From Thalassobacter stenotrophicus (GTDB lineage: Bacteria > Pseudomonadota > Alphaproteobacteria > Rhodobacterales > Rhodobacteraceae), in NCBI RefSeq assembly GCF_001458315.1, contig NZ_CYRX01000030.1:55092-119091 (forward strand): a stretch of DNA of 64,000 bases, written 5' to 3'. The translations under genes were made by a program, and so were the position numbers. This document shows positions 57,159 through 64,000 of the stretch, piece by piece. The stretch's first letter is position 1; every line of letters starts with the position of its first letter. A model generated the notes under the pieces. It was not told the origin of the DNA, made no database searches, and saw only the letters and a program-made list of their open reading frames with translations.

Positions 57159-57622
57159 CTTGTCCTCTCAAAGCATGGATAAAACAACGTTCAGTGTACA
57201 TCCATCTCGCTCCACAAGCAAAGCCATCGCCCTGCAGGTGCGGCGGCGGAAATGCGCCGATGCGCCATCGCAACGGAACCTGTTGTCGTCCAAAAAACTT
57301 GAAGAATCATTCGGTTCGCACGGATTCAGCGGTACCATCAACCAATAATGCCTAGTCTGTTTCTCGGCGGGTAACGTTCCCTTTTTTCGAAGACGCACTC
57401 CATTAGATCGAGTTTTTAATTATCAATTTCAATATCTTAACCAAGATCCGACAGCTTGATTGAAATTGGTGCTGTGGATAACTTTTGCACTACATCTAGA
57501 TTCTTCTTGCCGGACTCGCTGGATCGTGGCATTCCCATTCTGACGGCAAATTGCGTCAGACGCGTTGTGCGTCGTCAAAATGATCAAGAGCCTTAACAGA
57601 GGCCAAGAGCGGGCGGCAGGGT
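57159..57622. other. Gene-free region upstream of repA (possible regulatory/origin sequence)
   Basis: No gene is supported. It contains an exact DnaA-box sequence TGTGGATAA (57473-57481), a 10-bp inverted repeat CAATTTCAAT (57424-57433) and ATTGAAATTG (57459-57468), an AT-rich tract around 57410-57440, and several CGTCA/GACGC elements between 57541 and 57573. RepABC origins usually lie inside repC, so this is more likely the repA promoter/operator. Confidence 0.5.
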
Positions 57623-58822
57623 ATGGATGATCGTAACGTTGGATATGCACAAGGCATAGGCTCTTCTGACATCGGCACGTTTGCCGACAATCTGGCCGAG
57701 TCCTTGGATCGACAGATGAAGATCGCCTTCGAACCCGAAGAGCGTAAAGCCTTGCGCCGTTTCAGCTCGACCGAAGTCGCCGGTCTCCTGCGCGTAAGCA
57801 CCTCTAACCTGCGCAACCGGCACAAGGACGGTAGCTTTCCAGAAGTGCATACTGATAACCGCGGGCACCGGTTCTACACAGCCCAAGAAGTAGACGAATT
57901 GCGCAATATCTTGGAGCGCACGGGAAAGAATGCCGAATCTTATCGGCCAGGTCGACGCGATGGCGACCGACTTCAGGTGCTATCTGTCGTCAATTTCAAA
58001 GGTGGTTCGTCGAAAACAACAGCGACGATACATCTTGCACAGCGGTACGCCTTGCGCGGCTACCGTGTTTTGGTCTTGGATCTCGATCCGCAAGCAAGTT
58101 TGACCACATTTTTCGGCTTTCGGCCCGAACTCGAGTTCGCCGAAGGCGGAACAATCTATGACGCTCTGAGATATGAGGATCAGGTTCCGCTCTCTGACGC
58201 GATCCAAAAGACCTACTTTCACAAGCTCGACATGGTTCCGGCCGGCTTAATGCTCTCGGAATACGAAACCGAGACAGCAAACGCGCTCGCCCGTCGGGTG
58301 CAGCCCATTTTTGCGGAGCGCCTCGCCTTGGCACTCGAGGAGGTAGAGGCAAATTACGACATCGTACTGATCGACTGCCCTCCTCAACTCGGCTTTCTGA
58401 CTCTCACGGCATTGGCGGCCTCTACAGGGCTCCTGGTGACGGTCGTGCCAGGCATGCTGGATATCGCTTCCATGAGCCAATTCCTGAAACTTGCATCAGA
58501 AACGGTAAAGGCCGTTGAAGAAGCGATTGGACGCCGTGTGACATGGGATTTCGTCAAATTCCTGATCACAAGGTATGAGCCGTCAGATGGGCCACAGACC
58601 CAAATGGCTGGCTACCTGAGATCAATTCTCGCCGGCCAGGTCATGACTGAACCCATGCTGAAGTCTACCGCAATCTCTGACGCCGGAATGACCCAGCAGA
58701 CCGTCTATGAAGTTGATCCCGGCCAGTTCATCAGGAAAACGATTGATCGCGCTCTGACCAGCGTGAACGGCGTTGCCGATGAACTGGAGCAGACGATCCA
58801 AATGGCATGGGGGCGTCGCTGA
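57623..58822 (+). CDS. repA: Plasmid partition ATPase RepA (ParA family)
   Basis: 399 residues: an N-terminal HTH region with the RepA pattern RFSSTEVAGLLRVSTSNLR, the deviant Walker A KGGSSKTT, Walker A' DLDPQASLT, and Walker B IVLIDCPPQLG. RepA of repABC plasmids drives partition and represses the operon. Its stop overlaps the repB start (TGATG). Confidence 0.95.
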   Translation: MDDRNVGYAQGIGSSDIGTFADNLAESLDRQMKIAFEPEERKALRRFSSTEVAGLLRVSTSNLRNRHKDGSFPEVHTDNRGHRFYTAQEVDELRNILERTGKNAESYRPGRRDGDRLQVLSVVNFKGGSSKTTATIHLAQRYALRGYRVLVLDLDPQASLTTFFGFRPELEFAEGGTIYDALRYEDQVPLSDAIQKTYFHKLDMVPAGLMLSEYETETANALARRVQPIFAERLALALEEVEANYDIVLIDCPPQLGFLTLTALAASTGLLVTVVPGMLDIASMSQFLKLASETVKAVEEAIGRRVTWDFVKFLITRYEPSDGPQTQMAGYLRSILAGQVMTEPMLKSTAISDAGMTQQTVYEVDPGQFIRKTIDRALTSVNGVADELEQTIQMAWGRR

Positions 58823-59790
58823 TGGCCAGAAACATTTTCAACCAACCTCCGAAGGACGAAAAAGGGAGTGCGGCTCCCTCCTCTACCCTGCAAAAAACTG
58901 CAAAGCTACCCGGCTCTGTTGGCGGTTTGCGGGACTCCTTGCGCGAGATCACAGCCAATTCGATCCGGGACATCGAACCCGATCAGATTGACATGGACGG
59001 CCTTCGCGATCGGTTGGTGCTGGAAGATACGAGTATCGACGAGCTTGCCGAGAGCATTCGCAAGCATGGCCAACAAGTGCCGATCATGGTCCGCCCATCG
59101 GGCCAACCCGACAGATACCGCATCATCTACGGCCGCCGTAGACTGGCAGCGATCCGCAAAATCGGAGGAACGGTCAAAGCAATCGTTCGCACATTGGACG
59201 ACGACGCCTCGCTTATCGCACAGGGTCAAGAGAACAACCTTCGACTTGATCCGTCTTTCATCGAAAAATCTCTGTTTATCAGAGAGATGCAGGAAATTGG
59301 GTACAAACCAGGCGTCATTCAGGATGCTTTGGGGTTAACCCGGCAAGGCGTGTCCAACCACCGGGTCGTTATCGATCAACTTCCTGATGAGCTTGTTCAG
59401 CTTATCGGGCCGGCACATGGCATCGGAAGACGGCAGTGGGGTGATTTAGCGGCCCTATCGGGAAAGGTAGACTTGGTGAATTCGGCCAAAAAGGTGATCG
59501 CCACCCTGCCCGACGACACTCCAAGCCCCGAGAGATTTCAGGCGGTCTATTCTGCTTGCTCGCACAAGGCGCGTGCAGACAAGAAACCGACCAGTCGCGG
59601 CGTGACGTCCGTCGTCAAGAATGAGAGCGGCGGCACTGTCGGAACGCTGACAGTCGATCAGAAAGCGATCGCCATCAAGATCGCCAAAAAGGACAACCCA
59701 GAATTCGGCCAGTGGCTCGAGGAGCGTGCGGAAGCTGCGCTTTTGCAACTCTTCGATACGTGGCGGAATGAGAGCGGCTCTGGGTCCTAA
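58822..59790 (+). CDS. repB: Plasmid partition protein RepB (ParB family)
   Basis: 322 residues from the ATG at 58822. ParB box-I IRKHGQQVPIMVRPS, the YRIIYGRRRLAAIRKIG block, and an HTH (IQDALGLTRQGVSNH). It binds parS; palindromes 3' of repC at 61086 and 61195 are candidates. The repB-repC gap contains the counter-transcribed RNA gene. Confidence 0.95.
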   Translation: MARNIFNQPPKDEKGSAAPSSTLQKTAKLPGSVGGLRDSLREITANSIRDIEPDQIDMDGLRDRLVLEDTSIDELAESIRKHGQQVPIMVRPSGQPDRYRIIYGRRRLAAIRKIGGTVKAIVRTLDDDASLIAQGQENNLRLDPSFIEKSLFIREMQEIGYKPGVIQDALGLTRQGVSNHRVVIDQLPDELVQLIGPAHGIGRRQWGDLAALSGKVDLVNSAKKVIATLPDDTPSPERFQAVYSACSHKARADKKPTSRGVTSVVKNESGGTVGTLTVDQKAIAIKIAKKDNPEFGQWLEERAEAALLQLFDTWRNESGSGS

Positions 59791-59841
59791 CCCAGGCCAC
59801 ATAGAGGAACCCGAGCAAAGGAGAAAAGCGGAGACCAGAAA

Positions 59842-59893
59842 GAAAAGAGCCCCCCAAAGTTCCCCCTGGAGAGCCCTCATCATTCGATTTGCA
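59842..59893 (-). ncRNA. Counter-transcribed RNA between repB and repC (incompatibility RNA)
   Basis: On the minus strand a sigma70-type promoter TTGACC (59922-59927)-17 bp-TACATC (59899-59904) starts transcription near 59892. A terminator follows about 40 bp later: AGGGCTCTCCA and TGGGGGGCTCT pair (with three G-U) at 59846-59877, then TTTTCTTT. A product near 50 nt fits the repABC antisense RNA that blocks repC expression. The inverted repeat TCACCGATTCGGTGA (59931-59945) lies just upstream. Confidence 0.78.
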
Positions 59894-60028
59894 CTCATGA
59901 TGTAGCAACCTCCAGCAAACCGGTCAAGAGTCACCGATTCGGTGAACCGATTTTTATTGCCTTTTCTCAGGTAAAATCTTGGGAGGAGACAGGGAAGCTG
60001 TGGGCCAAACGGTCATCGTGATCAAATC

Positions 60029-61084
60029 ATGGCATTTACAAAACTATCAATCGAGGCTGCTGGTGCAGATGCATCATGCGGCTCAACTACCGCTTCTGAA
60101 ATCGATATCTGGACCATCTTCCGGGCCCTGAGAGACGCGCGCAGCGTGTTCGGGCTACGCCCTGGCCACATCCAGACCCTTCAAGCAATGCTCAGCTTTT
60201 TGAAACCTGGCCATGGCGAAACGGTTTTTGCGTCCAACTACACCATTTGCCAGCGCGTTGGCGGAATCGACGAACGGACACTCCGCAGGCACATCAACCG
60301 CTTCGTTGAACTCGGATTCATCAAGCGCAATGACAGCTCGAACCGAAAGCGCTACCGCGTACGCTCATCCGGCGGGGAGTGCATCAGTTATGGATTGTCT
60401 CTCACCCCTCTGCTCCAACGTGCGAGCGGGCTTATCGCCATCGCGCAAGAGATAGAGAATAACCGGCGCGATCGGATATTTATTCGCAAACAGATCCTTA
60501 CAAAGCTCGCCCATTTGGAAGAGCATGATCCCAGCAACACATTCATCAGCCACGCACGGAAAGCTCTACGCAGGAAGCTAAGCCTCCCCGAATATCACGC
60601 ACTGCTCACCAGTACAGATGCAGAATACCAGAGTTTATCTACCCCAGATGACCCACCAGAAACTACGGAATTGCCCGCCAATGACGGACAAACTGTCCGG
60701 CACCAATCTAAGTCTAAAAAAGAAAAAAAAGATTTAGATAACGACATAGCCGATGAAGAACTGAAGCCACACTTGCTGACCTCAGTCTGCGATCAGGCAA
60801 CATCCTTCTCCACAGAGAGACTTAGAAACTGGTTGGACATTGAAAACCATGCTCGAACACTTGCACCCATGATGGGCATTCATCCAGAAACATTCGAGAA
60901 GGCAAAGAATACTGTAGGGGTTCAGAAAGCATCATGCGCGATCTTCATCATGCTACAGCTTGGAGAACGCATCAGGGATTTTGGAGCATATTTCCACAGT
61001 ATCACCTTAGGTCAAAGGCAAAACCAATTTGATCCACTAGCTTTGATCAAGCGACTGTCCGAAACCAATGAGCGAACTGTCTAA
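60029..61084 (+). CDS. repC: Replication initiator RepC
   Basis: 351 residues with the RepC pattern IWTIFRALRDARSVFGLRPGHIQTLQAML, a winged HTH (TICQRVGGIDERTLRRHINRFVELGFI), and a C-terminal domain. RepC starts plasmid replication, usually at an origin inside its own gene; the AT-rich stretch around 60700-60740 (K-rich linker) is the usual place. This length is slightly below the usual 400 or so. Confidence 0.93.
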   Translation: MAFTKLSIEAAGADASCGSTTASEIDIWTIFRALRDARSVFGLRPGHIQTLQAMLSFLKPGHGETVFASNYTICQRVGGIDERTLRRHINRFVELGFIKRNDSSNRKRYRVRSSGGECISYGLSLTPLLQRASGLIAIAQEIENNRRDRIFIRKQILTKLAHLEEHDPSNTFISHARKALRRKLSLPEYHALLTSTDAEYQSLSTPDDPPETTELPANDGQTVRHQSKSKKEKKDLDNDIADEELKPHLLTSVCDQATSFSTERLRNWLDIENHARTLAPMMGIHPETFEKAKNTVGVQKASCAIFIMLQLGERIRDFGAYFHSITLGQRQNQFDPLALIKRLSETNERTV

Positions 61085-61085
61085 T

Positions 61086-61101
61086 GTCCACCGCGGTGGA
61101 C
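61086..61101. promoter_or_regulatory. parS-like palindrome 1
   Basis: GTCCACCGCGGTGGAC is a perfect 16-bp palindrome directly after repC. It follows the GTN..GC..NAC layout of repABC parS sites, with C/G in place of the usual T/A at positions 3 and 14. Confidence 0.7.
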
Positions 61102-61194
61102 TTCGAGCCGGAAGCGGCGTTTATGGCAGCCACAACTGTGTAAACGCACCTAGCGGCGCGTGGTGGTTGTTCAGTTTATCTCAGACCAGCAGAT

Positions 61195-61210
61195 GTCCAC
61201 TGCGGTGGAC
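61195..61210. promoter_or_regulatory. parS-like palindrome 2
   Basis: GTCCACTGCGGTGGAC, one base off the first palindrome and also preceded by ATG, lies 109 bp downstream. Two copies near repC support a partition role. Confidence 0.68.
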
Positions 61211-61296
61211 AAGTGCCACACGAGCGACCCTTGATGGAAATCTCGCCACCCATGAAAGCAATCGGCGGACAGGCATCACACCCTAAATCCCTAGAG

Positions 61297-62499
61297 TTAT
61301 TGTGGGAGGTCACCATCTCCAAACAGGTTTGGAAACAGCCGCTCTCGATAATCCAACGGAAACGCCAACCGAACAGGCGTCTTCGGCGAGGCGGACGTCA
61401 GGTATCCGGCGGCGGTCAGTTTGCTCAGCGTGTTGCGAGCCGTGCGCTCCGACGTCTTGAGCACAATCTGCGCCTCGCCACGTTCCAGCGCACCATGCCG
61501 AAGAACCGCCGAAATCAGTTCCGGTGCGCGCTTGTCATCGATGGTATCTGCAACAAGACGACGATACCGTTGGTCCAGTCCGCCGAGATCGAACAATTTT
61601 ACTGAGAAGGTGATCTGGTCGAGTGTTACCCTTAGGAACCATTCACTGTACGTCTTCAGTGCCGCTTCTGACAGGTTCCCCCGTCCGTCGCGGTCTCCGC
61701 GGCGCGGGTTGTCGGCGAGATCCATCATCCGTTTGTACTCACCCCGATCAGTCAGCCCGCGGGCCAGCCCACGCGATACGGACCAGAGCCCTTGGCCACC
61801 GATCCCCGCTATAAGGGACATGGCATGAGACATCAGTCTGCTGACACGGCCGTTGCCATCCGGGAAAGGGTGGATGTAGTTCAGACGGTGATGTGCAGAC
61901 GCGATCGCGATGATCCGTCCGCTCGAAGACCGCGCCGCAATCTGAAACCGTCTGTCGAAATGGTCCATGAATGCCGCAACGCGCGATGATGAGGGGGGTA
62001 GGTGGCGTCCGACCGCAACTTCCCGATCGTCATCCTGGCGCATGCGCCCCGGAACGATGGCCTCTTGTGTGCCATCGGGATGTTCGATGACCCGAAACTC
62101 ATCCGGCATCTTGTCGTAGAAGCTCTTATGGACCCAAGTCAGGAATTCGACGGATGTGGGGCGGGGCAGGGTGCCCTTGCGATGCATCTCGTCGATGGCC
62201 CGTTGAACGATGACGTGCGCCCGGGCCTCAAGGGCGAGGGGACGGGTTTCTTCCTCAAGCTCGGCACCAGCCAGCGCCCTTTCGATGTCGCGGGGGCGCG
62301 TGTTGTGTCCTTCGATCAGGTTGGAGTAGTAGCAGTTCATCACACGGACGAGATCGGCAAGTTCGGCTGCGCTGTCAGGATGCAACCCTTGTCCCAGCCC
62401 GGTGGCTTCCCTCTGGATGTCGACCGAAAGGTCTGCCAGTTCTGTGGGAATATGCTCCTCGAAGAAGCAGGGTTCGATCCTGGCGGGTGTTTCCAGCAT
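61297..62499 (-). CDS. Fic-domain protein (class II), probable AMP-transferase
   Basis: 400 residues from the ATG at 62499. An N-terminal inhibitory helix has SNLIEG (59-64, the S/T-xxx-E-G/N rule), and the Fic core reads HPFPDGNGRVSR (H210). A C-terminal winged HTH (ERTARNTLSKLTAAGYLTSAS) follows. Such proteins modify targets with AMP and may act like toxin-antitoxin systems with the inhibitor built in. TGCCGATCT repeats lie at its ribosome-binding site and beyond. Confidence 0.9.
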   Translation of the reverse strand: MLETPARIEPCFFEEHIPTELADLSVDIQREATGLGQGLHPDSAAELADLVRVMNCYYSNLIEGHNTRPRDIERALAGAELEEETRPLALEARAHVIVQRAIDEMHRKGTLPRPTSVEFLTWVHKSFYDKMPDEFRVIEHPDGTQEAIVPGRMRQDDDREVAVGRHLPPSSSRVAAFMDHFDRRFQIAARSSSGRIIAIASAHHRLNYIHPFPDGNGRVSRLMSHAMSLIAGIGGQGLWSVSRGLARGLTDRGEYKRMMDLADNPRRGDRDGRGNLSEAALKTYSEWFLRVTLDQITFSVKLFDLGGLDQRYRRLVADTIDDKRAPELISAVLRHGALERGEAQIVLKTSERTARNTLSKLTAAGYLTSASPKTPVRLAFPLDYRERLFPNLFGDGDLPQ

Positions 62500-62502
62500 T
62501 TT

Positions 62503-62603
62503 TGCCGATCTTCCATGTTTGCAAAGTAATTGAAAAATAAACACATTTCGTACTTTCAAGCAAGGTTTTGCCGATATGCGTTGCCGATCTTGCCTGCCGA
62601 TCT
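62503..62603. repeat. TGCCGATMT direct repeats upstream of fic
   Basis: TGCCGATCT at 62503, TGCCGATAT at 62569, TGCCGATCT at 62582 and 62595. The last three are spaced exactly 13 bp apart. The first overlaps the fic ribosome-binding region. An operator array or iteron-like site is possible. Confidence 0.7.
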
Positions 62604-62777
62604 GGAATTGCTGCATGAAATCAATGGCTTCGGCAGAAGGGCCGGGCTTTTCGGTTTTGTTGTGTGCCCAAAGGGGGCGGAAAAAGAGAAAGTGTTCTTC
62701 GGGTTTTGTGACTGACGGATGAGGGCCTTTGGGGTCCCTCAGATGGGTCCGGGCCGGGTTCCGGTCTGCCGTTCCGG

Positions 62778-63263
62778 ATGAAGGGCATTCCTATGCAATC
62801 AGGTGTCTTGCGCGTGCTCCGCGCAACCGCCGCCTCCTGGTGGCGGCATAGAGAGCTGCGCCGAACTGGCCAGACGGCGCTGGCACAGCGGCTCGAACGC
62901 CAGACCGTCCTGCGTGATCTCGGCTATCTGAAGCAGGCGGCGTCATTGCCAAACGCGCATGTGATCTGCGGGGAGGGTGGGACATTCCTCCATCTCGGTT
63001 GGACCACCGTGTCGACCTTCGCGCCGATCGAGCGCTTTCCCTTGGCCGCCCTCGCGGTCGCACGAGGGACCCCGTTCATCGATATCCGATCCGTCACCGA
63101 TGTCACCGCCTTCGCGAACTTGCCGTGCGTGGCGCGGGACGGATCGGTCGACCCTGACCCTTGCGGTCCTGGCAGGTCCGTCTCGCTGACCACCTACATC
63201 GACTTGGTCGAAGCCCTCGGTGCCAGGATCGCCAACGATCCGCGCCCCCGCCAGTCAACCTGA
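62778..63263 (+). CDS. Hypothetical plasmid protein
   Basis: 161 residues (or 156 from the ATG at 62793), not recognised. The N-terminal half is Arg-rich and helical (ATAASWWRHRELRRTGQTAL, VLRDLGYLKQAAS); the C-terminal half looks like mixed strands. It lies upstream of the ArdC-like gene with the same direction and 40 bp gap. A weak hairpin (GAGGG/CCCTC) lies near 62722-62741. Confidence 0.65.
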   Translation: MKGIPMQSGVLRVLRATAASWWRHRELRRTGQTALAQRLERQTVLRDLGYLKQAASLPNAHVICGEGGTFLHLGWTTVSTFAPIERFPLAALAVARGTPFIDIRSVTDVTAFANLPCVARDGSVDPDPCGPGRSVSLTTYIDLVEALGARIANDPRPRQST

Positions 63264-63303
63264 TCACCATTCCCTCTCACCAACACTCGAAAGGAGGCCA
63301 GCC

Positions 63304-64000
63304 ATGGCCCGATCCCGCACGCCCAAATTCGATGCCTCCGAGGTCATCACAAACGAAATCATCCGCATCATCGAGCGCGGCGTCCTGCCGTGGCGCAAGC
63401 CATGGACCGCAGGTGGCAGCTCTCGTCCCCTGCGCGTGGGCGGAGAACCCTACCAAGGGGTGAACAACTTCCTGCTGACGATGCGGACCGTGATGGCGGG
63501 CCACAGCTCTCCCTTCTGGATGACGCTGCCGCAAGCCAATGCGTTGGACGCAAAGGTCCGCAAGGGCGAGAAGTCCTCTGTCGTCGTTTATTACGGTCAA
63601 AGCCGGAAAGACGCGGGCGCATATGAGCATGACCGCAGCGACGGGGATGATCACTCCGAGGAAGCCCGTATATTCCGCTTCCAGAAATCCTACCGCGTGT
63701 TCAATGCCTGCCAGATCGAGGGCTTGCCCGACAGCTTCTTTCCGGACCCGGAGCCCGTGCCCGAGCATCCGCGGTCCGAGCCAATCCCGCACATGCAGGC
63801 GTTTTTCGATGCCATCGACATCACGACCGTCTTCACGGGCACGGAGGCGTACTATTTGCCGCCCGTGGACAAGGTCTACATGCCGTCCATCACGCGGTTC
63901 CAGGACCCGCGCAATTTCTACGGGGTCTGGGCCCATGAGCTGGCCCATAATGCCGCGCTCCGGTTTATGCCGCGCTTGTTCAGGCGAAGTCTTGTTTCCT
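63304..64000 (+). CDS. ArdC-like antirestriction protein, 5' part (runs off window)
   Basis: 232 residues visible from the ATG at 63304, behind AAAGGAGG. The N-terminal DUF1738 domain (IIRIIERGVLPWRKPW, YQGVNNFLL, VRKGEKSSVVVYY) binds ssDNA in ArdC proteins, and the zinc protease motif HELAH follows near residue 217. After HELAH the usual tryptophan/glycine and HRL residues are replaced by NAALRFMPRLF, so the sequence may leave the family here. ArdC proteins protect incoming plasmid DNA from restriction. Confidence 0.88.
   Translation, partial: MARSRTPKFDASEVITNEIIRIIERGVLPWRKPWTAGGSSRPLRVGGEPYQGVNNFLLTMRTVMAGHSSPFWMTLPQANALDAKVRKGEKSSVVVYYGQSRKDAGAYEHDRSDGDDHSEEARIFRFQKSYRVFNACQIEGLPDSFFPDPEPVPEHPRSEPIPHMQAFFDAIDITTVFTGTEAYYLPPVDKVYMPSITRFQDPRNFYGVWAHELAHNAALRFMPRLFRRSLVS

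Noticed and set aside
1..64000. tRNA, rRNA or CRISPR arrays
   Set aside because: No cloverleaf-like genes, ribosomal sequences or regularly spaced identical repeats with unique spacers were seen; the only regular array is the short one at 62569-62603.

Overview
The window reads as part of a plasmid from an alphaproteobacterium, most likely Rhodobacterales (Roseobacter/Paracoccus-like). The evidence is a repA-repB-repC partition/replication operon with a counter-transcribed RNA promoter between repB and repC, a Rieske protein of the alphaproteobacterial bc1 type, high GC, and TAT-type signal peptides on periplasmic metalloproteins. No rRNA, tRNA or CRISPR array was seen. The family names below come from reading translated motifs; no database search was run.

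Layout. (A) 1-23.7 kb is a copper island: an end-truncated DsbB, two multicopper oxidases, two L,D-transpeptidases, a DUF305 protein overlapping a glutaredoxin-MauE fusion, copA-cueR and copZ behind divergent CueR-type promoters, a seven-gene DsbA/cytochrome c/oxidase operon, a DsbD, and a two-component/SHOCT/ccmFGHI operon. (B) 23.8-28.9 kb holds a DUF6010-VTT-CDF-sterol desaturase-DUF411 operon, a Crp/Fnr regulator, a His-rich secreted protein and a petA (Rieske) gene cut off by a transposon end. (C) 28.9-31.6 kb is scar tissue: an ISL3-like element with a dead transposase between two transposon-end sequences, an L,D-transpeptidase pseudogene and an N-truncated methyltransferase. (D) 32-47.5 kb is a second metal island for Zn/Cd/Pb/Hg/Co: two more L,D-transpeptidases, a ZntA-type ATPase, a SCO/DsbAB/PCuAC/M23/DUF411/ZIP operon, two MerR regulators, merT-merF, a cobalamin-riboswitch-controlled cbiM, and a transglutaminase-CDF-methyltransferase operon. 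(E) 47.7-51.2 kb is a tniABQ transposon with multi-site ends. (F) 51.3-53.5 kb is a second, complete, diverged copy of the DUF411-Crp/Fnr-His-rich-petA cassette. (G) 53.6-64 kb is plasmid backbone: an HTH protein, a serine recombinase, two toxin-antitoxin modules (one decayed), repABC with two parS-like palindromes, a Fic protein and the start of an ArdC-like antirestriction protein.

How the genes fit together. Many operons start with a MerR-family promoter (a -35 and -10 separated by 19 bp, with a dyad in the spacer). One dyad type (CTTCCAG..CTGGAAG) fits CueR and copper; the other (CTCTAG..CTAGAG) fits a divalent-metal CadR/PbrR-like sensor. The cargo goes beyond export. It supplies extra copies of periplasmic functions that metals are known or likely to damage: disulfide exchange (DsbA, DsbB, DsbD, CcmG), cytochrome c assembly (CcmFGHI), c-type cytochromes, a Rieske protein, Cu delivery (SCO, PCuAC), and peptidoglycan cross-linking by L,D-transpeptidases. 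The most promising undescribed unit is the duplicated DUF411-Crp/Fnr-His-rich-petA cassette, whose two copies share an FNR-like palindrome at the same distance from a putative -10.
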